Source: Colimorpha sp045576855
GTDB taxonomy: Bacteria; Bacteroidota; Bacteroidia; Bacteroidales; P3
Assembly: GCA_045576855.1 (NCBI GenBank)
Contig: JAZNHG010000043.1
Location: 1-32,519, forward strand
DNA length: 32,519 bases
Reading direction: 5' to 3'
The first letter of the stretch is position 1; every line of letters begins with the position of its first letter. Below are positions 22,123-32,475 of this stretch, one piece after another. The notes beneath the pieces were generated by a model that worked only from the letters and a program-made list of their open reading frames with translations, was not told the origin of the DNA and searched no databases. The position numbers and the translations under genes were made by a program.

Positions 22123-23499
22123 ATGGAATTACCCTTTGCAGAATCCTGGAAAATCAAGATGGTGGAACCCATCAAGAAGAGCACCCGCGAGCAGCGTGAG
22201 AAATGGCTCAACGAGGCCCACCAGAACGTCTTCATGCTGAAGAGCGACTACGTCTACATCGACCTGCTGACCGACAGCGGCACGGGCGCCATGAGCGACC
22301 GCCAGTGGGCCGCCATGATGCAGGGCGACGAGAGCTACGGCGGTGCCCGCTCGTTCTACCACATGAAAGACACCATCACCGAGCTCACCGGCTTCGAGTA
22401 CGTCATCCCCACCCACCAGGGCCGCGCCGCCGAGAACGTGCTGTTCTCCTACCTCGTGAAGCCCGGCATGGTGGTGCCCGGCAACGCCCACTTCGACACC
22501 ACCAAGGGCCACATCGAGAGCCGCAAGGCTTTCGCCGTCGACGTCACCGTCGCCGAAGCCTACGACACCCAGCTCGAGGTGCCCTTCAAGGGCAATGTGG
22601 ACCTGGCCAAGCTGGAGAAGGTGCTGCAGGAGAACAAGGGCAACGTGCCCTTCATGGTGCTCACCGTCACCAACAACACCGTCGGCGGCCAGCCCGTCAG
22701 CATGCAGAACATCCGCGAGACCTGCGAACTCTGCCACCGCTATGGCGTGCCCGTCAACGTGGACAGCGCCCGCTTCATCGAGAACGCCTACTTCATCAAG
22801 ACCCGCGAGAAAGGCTACGAGAACAAGACCCTCCGCGAGATCGCCCTGGAGATGTTCTCCTATGCCGACAGCATGACCATGAGCGCCAAGAAAGACGGCC
22901 TGGTCAACATGGGCGGCTTCATCGCCACCAACAAGAAGGAGTGGTACGAGGGCGCCAAGCTCTTCTGCATCCCCTTCGAGGGCTTCCTCACCTACGGCGG
23001 TATGAACGGCCGCGACATGGACGCCCTGGCCGTCGGCCTGAAGGAGAATATCGAGTTCGAGATGGTCGAGACCCGCATCAAGCAGGTCCAGTACCTGGCC
23101 GACAAGCTTGACGAGTATGGCATCCCCTACCAGCGTCCCGCCGGTGGCCACGCCATCTTCGTCGACGGCGACAAGGTGCTCTCCAACGTGCCCAAGGAGG
23201 AGTTCCCCGCTCAGACCCTCACCTGCGAACTCTACCTCGAAGCCGGCATCCGCGCCTGCGAAATCGGCTACGTCCTGGCCGACCGCGACCCCGTGACCCG
23301 CCAGAACCGCTTCGGCGGCAACGACTTCGTGCGCCTCTGCATCCCCCGCCGCGTCTACACCAACAACCACATGGACGTCATCGCCGCCGCCCTCAAGAAC
23401 GTCTACGACCGCCGCGACACCATCAAGCGCGGTCTGGAAATCACCTGGGAGGCCGAGCTCATGCGCCACTTCACCTGCCAGTTCCGCCGCCTCGGCTGA
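22123..23499 (+). CDS. tnaA: Tryptophanase
   Basis: This 458-residue PLP enzyme splits tryptophan into indole, pyruvate and ammonia. Family marks are IDLLTDSGTGAMSDRQWAAM, IPTHQGRAAENVLFSYL, VNVDSARFIENAYFIK and the PLP-lysine region MSAKKDG (253-259). The close relative tyrosine phenol-lyase has TTT where this protein has FDTT (124-127), and has Arg where this protein reads CEIG. Both differences favour tryptophanase. Sequence and length match Bacteroides-type TnaA. It is a single gene with a long leader and a strong terminator. No tryptophan permease is next to it. Confidence 0.93.
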   Translation: MELPFAESWKIKMVEPIKKSTREQREKWLNEAHQNVFMLKSDYVYIDLLTDSGTGAMSDRQWAAMMQGDESYGGARSFYHMKDTITELTGFEYVIPTHQGRAAENVLFSYLVKPGMVVPGNAHFDTTKGHIESRKAFAVDVTVAEAYDTQLEVPFKGNVDLAKLEKVLQENKGNVPFMVLTVTNNTVGGQPVSMQNIRETCELCHRYGVPVNVDSARFIENAYFIKTREKGYENKTLREIALEMFSYADSMTMSAKKDGLVNMGGFIATNKKEWYEGAKLFCIPFEGFLTYGGMNGRDMDALAVGLKENIEFEMVETRIKQVQYLADKLDEYGIPYQRPAGGHAIFVDGDKVLSNVPKEEFPAQTLTCELYLEAGIRACEIGYVLADRDPVTRQNRFGGNDFVRLCIPRRVYTNNHMDVIAAALKNVYDRRDTIKRGLEITWEAELMRHFTCQFRRLG

Positions 23500-23528
23500 G
23501 CTGTCGGCTCACACTAAGCCACACTCCC

Positions 23529-23571
23529 GGCGTCCGCCAGCCCACACACGGGTCGGCGGACGCCTTTTTTT
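23529..23571 (+). terminator. Terminator of tnaA
   Basis: GGCGTCCGCC (23529-23538) and GGCGGACGCC (23555-23564) form a perfect 10-bp stem followed by seven T. It is a textbook intrinsic terminator 30 bases past the stop. Confidence 0.92.
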
Positions 23572-23692
23572 GCTCTTCCACTACCTTTGGCCACCCTTCT
23601 GCCTGCCGACAGCCAAGACTTAAAATTTGTTAAACCAAGGTGTTGGCAACAACTTTTTAACAATTTTATCCACAATGTGTGCTTTTTTTTAC

Positions 23693-23700
23693 TATATTTG
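23693..23700 (+). promoter_or_regulatory. -7 element of the giant repeat protein gene
   Basis: TATATTTG matches TAnnTTTG. There is no clear TTTG at the -33 position. It lies 28 to 97 bases before the candidate start codons at 23728, 23773 and 23797. Confidence 0.5.
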
Positions 23701-23772
23701 CACTTTAAAACCAAGGGTATCCGTACCATGCAATACAATGATACTGAATACCCTAATACAAATTGCGCAATA

Positions 23773-26700
23773 ATGGAAAAGAATAAAAAAGCATATATGA
23801 GCAACTTACTACGCAAACTGAAAGGTCGCAACATGGCGACCCGCGCACTCATTTTCTGTCTGCTGATCGGCGCCACGGCCAGCCTCCAGGCCCAGGTCGT
23901 GGTCGACAGCTCCGTCTATGGCGGCGGCGCTCTGGCCAACGTCAGCGGCAGCACCACCGTGGACATCCTCGGCGGCACCGTGCAGCAGAACGTCTTCGGC
24001 GGCGGTCTGGGCAAAAAGATAGCCCTCGGCGACGATGCCGACGTGGCAGCCCTCGTGGGCGGCGACGCCACAGTCAACATCGGCTCCGCCAGCCAGGACT
24101 CCCCCATCGCAGGCGAACCCACCGGCGTCACCAGCTACAACACCGTCGTCATCGGCGGCAATGTCTTCGGCGCCAACGACAAGAACGGCACCCCCGCCGG
24201 CGAGGTGAAGGTGAACGTCTACCACACCCGCCACACCCTGGTCAACATGGTGGGCACCTTTGCTACCGTCGATGAGCTGAACGACGCCCAGAAGCATGCC
24301 CCGGCCGACTTCGCCCTGCAGGGCGTCTACGGCGGCGGCAACCAGGCCAACTACGAGCCCACCACGACAAGCAAGAAGAAAGCCACCGTCTACATCTACG
24401 GCTGCGAGAACACCGTCAAGATGGTCTACGGCGGCGGCCGCGCCGCCGACGTGGGAACCGCCAGCAACAATGCTGATGCCTTCGTCACCGTCGAAGGTGG
24501 CCGCCTCGACACCCTCTTCGCCGGCGGCGACGGCCACACCACCAGCGACGGCCTGCCCAAGAGCGCAAGCAACACCTACCGTCCCGCCAATATCAACGGC
24601 AACGCCACGGCCTCCATCCTGGGTGGCTACTACACCGCCGCCTTCGCTGGCTCGAACACCAGCGGTACCATCAGCGGTGACAAAGCGCTCAACATCAGCA
24701 ACGAGAATACTGCCACCTGCCACTCGCAGCAGTTTGAGCTCATCGTCTCCCTCTTCGGCGGCAACAACATGGCCGACGTCGACGGCGACGTGAGCCTCAC
24801 CATCGAGTGCGGCGCCGGCGAGATCAAGGAAGTCTACGGCGGCTGCAACCTGGCCGACCTCACCGGCGACGTCACCCTCAACATGTGGGGCGGCACCGTG
24901 GAGAACGTCTACGGCGGCTCCAAGGGCCGCGCCGCCAGCGACCCGCTGGGTGAGAAGGCGGCCGACATCAACGGCGACGTCACCCTCAACCTGATGGGCG
25001 GCACCATCACCAACGCCTTCGGCGGCTCCAACATCAACGGCAATATCACCAACCTGATCACCGTCAACGTGCTCGACGCCGAGAACGCCACCTGCCCCCT
25101 CTATGTGACCAACATCTACGGCGGCGGCAACCTGACGGCCTACAGCCCGACCACCACGACCCTGACAAGTCCCAAGGTCAACGTGGTGCATGTCAAGCAG
25201 GGCAACAGCGTCTCGGGCGACGTCTTCGGCGGCGGCCTGGGCCGCACGGCCACCGTCACCGCCAACCCGCTGGTGACCATCGGCGCCGACGCCCCCGCCA
25301 CCCTCCCCACCGGACTCTCACTCCCGGCCGTAGCCAATCGCCACGCTACCGTCGGCCACAACGTCTACGGCGGCGGCTCGCTGGCCTCGGTGGTCGGCAA
25401 CCCGATAGTGAACATCAGCCGCGCCGACGCCACGGTGGACAGCAACGTCTTCGGCGCCGGCAAGGGCGTCATAACCACCGCCAGCGGCGACCAGACGGTG
25501 GCCCTCGTCAAGGGTAACACCACCGTCAACATGACCATCGGCACCGTGAAGGGCAACATCTACGGTGGAGGCGAGATGGCTTCGGTGGGCGAATACACCT
25601 ACAACGCCAGCGGCAAGGCCGTCACCGACAACACCGCCAACATCGGCCGCACCACGGTCAACGTCAACGGCGGCACCGTGGGCGTGGAGGAACTGGACTA
25701 CACCAAGGTGGGCACCCCGGCGCAAGTACTTGCCGGCACGCACACCCGCGAATACGGCCACACCGTGAACCACAAGGGCCACGTCTTCGGCGGCGGCCTG
25801 GGTAAGGCTGGCGACGATTACGCCGCCTACGCCTTCGTCGACACAGCCCAGGTGAACATCAGCGGCACGGCCTACGTCGTCGGCTCCGTCTTCGGCGGCG
25901 GCGAGAGCGGCCACGTGCTGCACAACAGCGGCGTGCACATGACCGCCGGCACCGTGGGTCAGCTGATGACCTACGCCGAGCGCAAGGTCGACGCCACCAC
26001 CGGCGCCCCCAAGTACCATATCTACCTAGGCAACGTCTACGCCGGCGGCCGCGGTATCGAGACCAACGGCGGTCACTTCACGGCTACCGAGGGACGTGTC
26101 TACGGCAACACCTACGCCGTCATCAGCGGTGGCCAGGTGCGCCACGCCGTCTACGGCGGCGGCTCCCTTGCTTCGGTGGGCACCTACAACCTTGATACCC
26201 TCAGCACCAGCCCGCTCAACATCAAGCACTACTATATCAACGGCACCGGCGACGCCCACGTCACCATTGGCGGCACCGCCTGGATCGGCCACACCGGCGC
26301 CGACTTGGAGGACCACGCCAACGACACTCGCGCCGAGTACTTCCTCGGCGCTGGCAAGACGGAGCAGGACCTCATCGAGGAGAACTACCGCTATCTGGGC
26401 TCCATCTGCGGCATGGTCTACGGCTCGGGCCGCGGCGTGTCGTCCAAGGAAGACGGCTCCATCGGCGAGGAATACGTCGAGGCTGCCTTCACCAACAATA
26501 CCTACGTCACCATCGACGGCTCGGCTATGGTGTGCGGTTCCGTCTTCGGCGGCGGCGAAAACGGCCACGTGAAGAAGGACACCGACGTCCGCATCAAGGG
26601 CGGCACCATCGGCGGCATACCGATGCACAACGCCGGCTTCCAGACCAAGACCGCAGGCTTCTATAAAGGCACCGGCGCCGGCCACACCCTCGACCATATC

Positions 26701-29700
26701 TACGAAGACATCGAGGACGAGAGCGGTGTGGGCCCGGCGGTCTACCGCGGCAACGTCTACGGCGGCGGCCGCGGTGTGGACCACTTCGGCACCACGCTGA
26801 CCGACGGCTTCAGCACCACGGCCGGCCGCGTCTACGGCAACACCAATGTCGAGGTGAGCGGCGGCACCATCTATCACCACGTCTTCGGCGGCGGCTCCAT
26901 CGCTTCGGTGGGCACCTACGACACCGCTTCCGACGGCGCCCCCACTGCCATGCAACAGGCATTCTACTACAACACCCTGAAAGACCGCGTCACCGATGCC
27001 AACCGCACCGAGGGCGCCCAGTATTACAACACCGGCCACACGAACGTCACCATCAATGGCGGCGTGATTGGCTCGATGGGCTGGAACGAAGGCTCCGTCT
27101 TCGGCGGCGGCCGCGGTATCGCAGGCGACCGCACCTGGCAGGTGACCCACCTGGCCTATGTCAACACCTCGGAGGTGGACATCGAGGCCGGTGCCGCCAT
27201 CATGGGTTGCGTCTTCGGCGGTGGCGCCAACGGCCACGTGCTCGACAGCACGCTGGTCAACATCACGGGCGGCATCGTGGGCCATCCCCTCGAGGAGGCC
27301 GACACGCTGGCCACCATCTACGGCTACGCCCCGCGCACCGTGTTCCGTGGCAACGTCTACGGCGGCGGCCGCGGTGTGGACCCGCTGGGACCCCACAAGC
27401 TGAGCCGCACGGCCGGCCGCGTCTACGGCAACACGCACGTCAACATGACCGGCGGCTGGGTGCGCCACTCCCTCTTCGGCGGCGGCTCTATGGCCTCGGT
27501 GGGCGACTACGACACCCTGTCCTCTGACGGCACCTACGACGGCTTCGACCTCAAGAAGGGCGACGTCAAGGGGCTCAAGGAAGGCAAGGACAACACCAAG
27601 TGTGGCCGCGCCTGGGTGGAGATCACCGGCGGTTACGTCGGTTTGCAGGCCAAAGGATTCGACTATGCCACCGCCTCCGGCGACGGCAAGACCTATCCCC
27701 TGGTCAAAGCAGGCGACGCCTCCATCAACATGGGGGCCGGCCAGGGCGGCGAAGGCCGCAACAACGGCCGTGTCTTCGGCTCCTGCCGCGGTACCGCGGG
27801 CGAGGGCTACGACCACCTGGCCTACGTCAACATTACGCGCGTCATTATTGGTAAGGCATCCGACCATACCGGTCCCAAGATTATGGGCTGCGTCTTCGGC
27901 TCGGGCGAGAACGGCCATGTGCTCGACTCCACGCTGGTGCAGATGCACGGCGGCGAAATCGGCCGCGGCAAGGTCTACGACTGGAAGCGCACCTACATCG
28001 GCAACCTCTACGGCGGCGGCCGCGGTATCGACCTCGACCACAACAACACGCTGAGCGCCACGGCCGGCTGGGTGCGCAAGTCGACCCATGTCGAGATGAC
28101 CGGCGGCCGCGTGTGGCACAACGTCTATGGCGGCGGCTCGCTGGCCTCGGTGGGCCCGCTGGTGACGCCTGAATATACCGACACCTACGACACCACCGTC
28201 AACACCGGCCGCACCTGGGTCGAGATTACGGGCGGCCGCGTGGGTCGCGACGGCCTCCACGGCGGTAACGTCTTCGGCAGCGGCCGCGGCCGCGCCGGCG
28301 TCAACGTCGACACCGTCTACCACCTCTGCAGCAACGTCTGCACCTATCAGAATAAGGGTACGGACGTCACCATCGGCGGCACCTCGCGCGCCGTCTGGAC
28401 CCTCCGCAACCGGGCCAACACAGCCGACAGCATCTGGCTGGCCCGCATACCTTCCAAGATCGACGGCACCGACAGCATCTACTACGTCCTCAACGATGCC
28501 CACAACAACGCCGTCACCACCCAGCACGACTTCAGTGAGCGCACCAACATCCACAACGCCAAGGTCATCATCAACTACGCCGCCGGCAACAGCGACACCT
28601 CGCTGCACCGCATCTGCGGCTCGGTCTACGGCTCGGGCGATAACGGCCACGTGCTGAACATCGCCACCGTCGCCGTCAAGAGCGGCACCATCGGCAACCG
28701 CATGACCTTTGCCGACGACGCCGCGCGCAACGCCTACGTAGCCAAATACCCCGCGGCCGACCGTGCCAACATCAGCGCCAACATCGCCAGCAACGGCATG
28801 GTGCTCGTGTCCGGCTCGGTCTACGGCTCGGGCCGTGGTCTGGACCTCACCAACGTGGGTAACCGAATGTCGCCCACGGCAGGCCGCGTCTACGGCCACA
28901 CGGTGGTCAACATCACCGGCGGCTACGTGATGCGCAACGTCTACGGCGGCGGCAACATGGCCGGTGTGGGCCAGGGCACCACCGACGGCACCGAGAATCA
29001 GGAGCTCAAATCCTTCGATGCCGCCACCGGCACCGCCACCGTCAACATCAACGGCGGCACCATCGGCGAGGTGTACAGCATCGCCAGCACCGGCGCCCAG
29101 CGCGGTCAGTGGGGTGGCAACGTCTTCGGCAGCAGCCGCGGCCTCTCGGCCAACGAAACCCTGGTCAAGAACATGGCCTTCGTGCGCGAAACCTATGTAA
29201 ACATCAACAACGGCACCGTCTACGGCTCGGTCTTCGGCGGCGGCGAGAACGGCCACGTGTGGCACAACACGCACGTCACCATCGCCGGCGGCGCCATCGG
29301 CTACTCCAACGTGGACGAGCTCGCCGATCCCATCTACCCGGGCAACGTCTACGGCGGCGGTCGCGGTATCGACCTTACCGACGCCAGCCATGTGAGCCGC
29401 ACCTCGGGCGCCGTCTACGGCAACACCGAGGTCCTCGTCACCGGCGGCACCATCTACCACAACGTCTTCGGCGGCGGCTCGCTGGCCTCGGTGGGACGCT
29501 ACGTCCACTACGACCAGGCTTCCGCTACCGAGCAGGCATCGGCCGAATATACGAACGCCGACTACGTAATCCGTGCGGCCGTGGCCAGCGACTTTGCGGC
29601 CGGCGGCGCCCTCGCGGGCATCACCCCCGGCATCGCCAGCTGGGGCAAGAGCACCGTCACCGTCCGCGGCGGTGTCATCGGCACCGACGCCACCAACAAC

Positions 29701-32361
29701 GGAAGCGTCTTCGGCGCCGGCCGCGGTATCGCGGGCCAGGACGGCACCGGCAACGCCTTCAACTTCTACACCTTCGTCGACCAGACCGAGGTCAACATCG
29801 AGACCGGCGCCGACATTCACGGCTGCGTCTTCGGCTCGGGCGACAACGGCCACGTCAGCGGCAACACGGTGGTCAACGTCAGCGGCGGCACCATCGGCTA
29901 CAACAACGGCGGCCCCACCAACGGCAACGTCTTCGGCTCCGGCCGCGGCGCCGACCGAGGCTACAAGGCTGGCGAGACAGGCAACAAATGGTACAGCCCC
30001 ATGGCCGGCCGCGTGCGCGGCAACACGCAGGTGAACATCACCGGCGGCACTATTAAGAACAACGTATATGGCGGCGGCTTCATGGCCTCTGTCAAGGGCA
30101 ACACCGAGGTCAACATCGGCACCGCCACCGGCAGCCCGGCCGACTTCACCATCTGGGGCGACGTCTTCGGCGGCTCGGCCCTCGGCACCATCGGCACCGA
30201 CGGCAACACCACCACCGTCAACATCCTCAGCGGCACCATCGGCAGCACTTCCAGCTACTACTACATCGCCAACAGTACCCTCAAGGGCAACATCTTCGGT
30301 GGCGGCAACGGCGACGCCGGCGCCAGCGGAGCTGCCGAGGCCGTCACCCTCTACGAGGACGGCACCGACACCCCCGACGCCGACAGCAAGCGCGACGCCG
30401 ACGTGCTGAACACCGTCCAGGTGAACATCGGCAGCAGCAGCCAGTACAACCAGCCCGCTGTGGGCGCCACCGTCCTGGGCAACGTCTTCGGCTGCAACAA
30501 CATCGCCGGCTCGCCCAAGACCGACGTGCATGTCGACGTCTACAGCACCGCCCACGAGCCCGGCAACGGCATCACCTCCGGCAACGTCTTCCCCACCAGC
30601 CTCAAAGCCCAGGCCGCTCCGCTCGACGTGCTCGACAGCCTCGACCTGAAGGCCCTCAGCGCTGCCAACCAGACCGCCCTGAAGGCGGCCGACCGCTTCG
30701 CCCTGGCCGAGGTCTACGGCGGCGGCAACAAGGCCGACTACATCCCCACCCTGGCCACCAACACCACCACCGTCACCATCCACGAGTGCGAAGAGAACAC
30801 CATCCAGTATGTCTACGGCGGCGGCCGCGCGGCCGACATCGGAACCGACGTCATCCCGGCCAGCACCACCGTCTACATCGAAGGCGGCCACATCAAGCAG
30901 GTCTTCGCCGGCGGCGACGGCCACACCAAAGATGCTGATGACAACTACCTGGCAGCCAATATCAAAGGCGACGCCAGCGTCACCATCGAAGGCGGCTTTA
31001 TCGAGCAGGTCTTCGGCGGCTCGAACACCACCGGCATGGTGCACGGCACCGCCAGCGTCAACTTCGAACCTGTCAACAGCTGCGGCCTGATGCTCGACGA
31101 AGCCTTCGGCGGCGGCAACCGAGCCGACGGCGGCAGCACGGTGGTCACCATCCCCTGCGGCTTCAAGGGCAGCAAGACCATCTACGGCGGCGCCAACGAA
31201 GCCCTTATCGACGGCGACGTGACCCTCATCATCGAGGGCGGCACGCTGGCGCGCGTCTTCGGCGGCTCGAAGAGCGCCAACATCAGCGGCAACATCAACG
31301 TCTACGTCTACGGCGGCTCGATCGACGAGCTCTTCGGCGGCAACGACGTGAGCGGCAACATCGACGGCACCATCGAGGTGAACGTCGACTGGGGCCTGAA
31401 CACCTGCCCGGACGACACGCTGCTGCGCTACGTCTTCGGCGGCGGCTACCAAGCCCCCTACGAGCCCACCCAGACCGGCTACGGCCCCGTGACGAGCGGC
31501 GTGGTGACTAACTTCACGCCCGTGGTGAACATCATCCAGGCCACGGTGGACACGGCCGTCTTCGGCGGCGGCTTCGGCGTGGGCAGTGCCACCACGGAGG
31601 ACGCCCATATCGACGCCAACCCGAAGGTGGTCATCGGTGCCGACCGCGTCAAAGACCACAGCGGCGCCGACCTGGCCAACCCCGTGCCCAACAACCACGT
31701 ACGCATCGGCCGCGCCAAGAACGAGCTGGGCCGCACCCTGGCAGGCAACGTCTTCGGCGGCGGCAACGCCGGTCCGGTCAACGGCTCGACCAAGGTCATC
31801 ATCCAAGGCAGCGACACCAAGGTGTGGCACAACGTCTACGGCGGCGGCAACGCAGCCCGTGTGGCCGGCAACACCGACGTCGAGATCGGCCCCGACCCGC
31901 GCCTGAGCTTCCCCGTGCTCACTATCGACAACAGCACCCTCAAGGCTACCCTCACCCAGCGCGAGGGCGCCGCTATCCACTACACCACCGACGGCAGCGA
32001 TCCCACCACCTCCTCCACCCAGTACTCGGCTCCCTTCGCCGTCAGCGAAGGCCAGACCCTCAAGGTCATAGCCGCCCAGGAGGACAAGGGCTACGCCAAC
32101 ACTCCGGTGGTGGAATACCCCATCGCCAAGGCCGCCACGCCCGTGCTTGCCATCGGCAGCAGCAACGAGCTGACTATCAGCAGCACCACCGTCGGCGCCA
32201 CCATCCACTACACCACCGACGGCAGCACCCCCACCACCGGGAGCCCCGTCTACAGCGCGCCGCTCACCGGCCTCACGGACGGCACCGTGGTCAAGGCCAT
32301 CGCCGTGAAGGCCGACAAGCTGAACAGCGACGTGGCTACCCTGACGGTGACGGTACCGTAA
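23773..32361 (+). CDS. Giant secreted Gly-rich repeat protein with C-terminal chitobiase-like domains
   Basis: The protein has about 2,862 residues. A basic N-terminus and hydrophobic segment (ATRALIFCLLIGATASLQAQ) form the signal peptide. Nearly all the rest is a short rung of the type VYGGGxxAxVxGxTxVxIxGGTI, repeated dozens of times, which suggests a beta-solenoid. Seven super-repeats begin with a G-N/S-V/L-Y/F-x-G/S-GRG motif at nt 26029, 26749, 27349, 28000, 28813, 29341 and 29923. The end (about 2713-2862) carries two CHB_HEX_C-like domains, each with IHYTTDGS and PTT. I see no type IX sorting domain, LPXTG or membrane anchor, so export beyond the periplasm is unexplained. Starts at 23728 and 23797 are also possible. 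Likely an adhesin or surface layer protein; this is an inference. Confidence 0.8.
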   Translation: MEKNKKAYMSNLLRKLKGRNMATRALIFCLLIGATASLQAQVVVDSSVYGGGALANVSGSTTVDILGGTVQQNVFGGGLGKKIALGDDADVAALVGGDATVNIGSASQDSPIAGEPTGVTSYNTVVIGGNVFGANDKNGTPAGEVKVNVYHTRHTLVNMVGTFATVDELNDAQKHAPADFALQGVYGGGNQANYEPTTTSKKKATVYIYGCENTVKMVYGGGRAADVGTASNNADAFVTVEGGRLDTLFAGGDGHTTSDGLPKSASNTYRPANINGNATASILGGYYTAAFAGSNTSGTISGDKALNISNENTATCHSQQFELIVSLFGGNNMADVDGDVSLTIECGAGEIKEVYGGCNLADLTGDVTLNMWGGTVENVYGGSKGRAASDPLGEKAADINGDVTLNLMGGTITNAFGGSNINGNITNLITVNVLDAENATCPLYVTNIYGGGNLTAYSPTTTTLTSPKVNVVHVKQGNSVSGDVFGGGLGRTATVTANPLVTIGADAPATLPTGLSLPAVANRHATVGHNVYGGGSLASVVGNPIVNISRADATVDSNVFGAGKGVITTASGDQTVALVKGNTTVNMTIGTVKGNIYGGGEMASVGEYTYNASGKAVTDNTANIGRTTVNVNGGTVGVEELDYTKVGTPAQVLAGTHTREYGHTVNHKGHVFGGGLGKAGDDYAAYAFVDTAQVNISGTAYVVGSVFGGGESGHVLHNSGVHMTAGTVGQLMTYAERKVDATTGAPKYHIYLGNVYAGGRGIETNGGHFTATEGRVYGNTYAVISGGQVRHAVYGGGSLASVGTYNLDTLSTSPLNIKHYYINGTGDAHVTIGGTAWIGHTGADLEDHANDTRAEYFLGAGKTEQDLIEENYRYLGSICGMVYGSGRGVSSKEDGSIGEEYVEAAFTNNTYVTIDGSAMVCGSVFGGGENGHVKKDTDVRIKGGTIGGIPMHNAGFQTKTAGFYKGTGAGHTLDHIYEDIEDESGVGPAVYRGNVYGGGRGVDHFGTTLTDGFSTTAGRVYGNTNVEVSGGTIYHHVFGGGSIASVGTYDTASDGAPTAMQQAFYYNTLKDRVTDANRTEGAQYYNTGHTNVTINGGVIGSMGWNEGSVFGGGRGIAGDRTWQVTHLAYVNTSEVDIEAGAAIMGCVFGGGANGHVLDSTLVNITGGIVGHPLEEADTLATIYGYAPRTVFRGNVYGGGRGVDPLGPHKLSRTAGRVYGNTHVNMTGGWVRHSLFGGGSMASVGDYDTLSSDGTYDGFDLKKGDVKGLKEGKDNTKCGRAWVEITGGYVGLQAKGFDYATASGDGKTYPLVKAGDASINMGAGQGGEGRNNGRVFGSCRGTAGEGYDHLAYVNITRVIIGKASDHTGPKIMGCVFGSGENGHVLDSTLVQMHGGEIGRGKVYDWKRTYIGNLYGGGRGIDLDHNNTLSATAGWVRKSTHVEMTGGRVWHNVYGGGSLASVGPLVTPEYTDTYDTTVNTGRTWVEITGGRVGRDGLHGGNVFGSGRGRAGVNVDTVYHLCSNVCTYQNKGTDVTIGGTSRAVWTLRNRANTADSIWLARIPSKIDGTDSIYYVLNDAHNNAVTTQHDFSERTNIHNAKVIINYAAGNSDTSLHRICGSVYGSGDNGHVLNIATVAVKSGTIGNRMTFADDAARNAYVAKYPAADRANISANIASNGMVLVSGSVYGSGRGLDLTNVGNRMSPTAGRVYGHTVVNITGGYVMRNVYGGGNMAGVGQGTTDGTENQELKSFDAATGTATVNINGGTIGEVYSIASTGAQRGQWGGNVFGSSRGLSANETLVKNMAFVRETYVNINNGTVYGSVFGGGENGHVWHNTHVTIAGGAIGYSNVDELADPIYPGNVYGGGRGIDLTDASHVSRTSGAVYGNTEVLVTGGTIYHNVFGGGSLASVGRYVHYDQASATEQASAEYTNADYVIRAAVASDFAAGGALAGITPGIASWGKSTVTVRGGVIGTDATNNGSVFGAGRGIAGQDGTGNAFNFYTFVDQTEVNIETGADIHGCVFGSGDNGHVSGNTVVNVSGGTIGYNNGGPTNGNVFGSGRGADRGYKAGETGNKWYSPMAGRVRGNTQVNITGGTIKNNVYGGGFMASVKGNTEVNIGTATGSPADFTIWGDVFGGSALGTIGTDGNTTTVNILSGTIGSTSSYYYIANSTLKGNIFGGGNGDAGASGAAEAVTLYEDGTDTPDADSKRDADVLNTVQVNIGSSSQYNQPAVGATVLGNVFGCNNIAGSPKTDVHVDVYSTAHEPGNGITSGNVFPTSLKAQAAPLDVLDSLDLKALSAANQTALKAADRFALAEVYGGGNKADYIPTLATNTTTVTIHECEENTIQYVYGGGRAADIGTDVIPASTTVYIEGGHIKQVFAGGDGHTKDADDNYLAANIKGDASVTIEGGFIEQVFGGSNTTGMVHGTASVNFEPVNSCGLMLDEAFGGGNRADGGSTVVTIPCGFKGSKTIYGGANEALIDGDVTLIIEGGTLARVFGGSKSANISGNINVYVYGGSIDELFGGNDVSGNIDGTIEVNVDWGLNTCPDDTLLRYVFGGGYQAPYEPTQTGYGPVTSGVVTNFTPVVNIIQATVDTAVFGGGFGVGSATTEDAHIDANPKVVIGADRVKDHSGADLANPVPNNHVRIGRAKNELGRTLAGNVFGGGNAGPVNGSTKVIIQGSDTKVWHNVYGGGNAARVAGNTDVEIGPDPRLSFPVLTIDNSTLKATLTQREGAAIHYTTDGSDPTTSSTQYSAPFAVSEGQTLKVIAAQEDKGYANTPVVEYPIAKAATPVLAIGSSNELTISSTTVGATIHYTTDGSTPTTGSPVYSAPLTGLTDGTVVKAIAVKADKLNSDVATLTVTVP

Positions 32362-32399
32362 GCACACGGCGCCCCCCACACAGGGGCCCAAAAATACCC

Positions 32400-32437
32400 G
32401 CAGGGGCGACACAGGCGTGTCGCCCCTGCCTTTTTTT
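32400..32437 (+). terminator. Terminator of the giant repeat protein gene
   Basis: GCAGGGGCGACAC (32400-32412) and GTGTCGCCCCTGC (32417-32429) form a perfect 13-bp stem with a 4-nt loop, followed by C and seven T. Confidence 0.92.
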
Positions 32438-32475
32438 ATCCCCCCCTGGGCGGCAGCGCGGCAGGGCGGGGCTAC

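Noticed and set aside
22129..23469. 446-codon open frame antisense to tnaA
   Set aside because: The protein is an Ala/Val/Gly/His mixture typical of antisense reading of a GC-rich gene; the plus strand encodes a clear tryptophanase.
22123..23499. Tyrosine phenol-lyase instead of tryptophanase
   Set aside because: FDTT replaces the phenol-lyase TTT motif, and CEIG replaces the Arg-containing phenol-lyase segment. The sequence follows the Bacteroides tryptophanase pattern.
26026..32412. Open frame of 2,128 codons on the minus strand opposite the giant gene
   Set aside because: It mirrors the GC-rich repeats of the plus-strand gene, is an implausible Val/Ala/His/Gly-rich low-complexity chain, and has no signal or domain. 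High third-position GC removes stop codons on the opposite strand.
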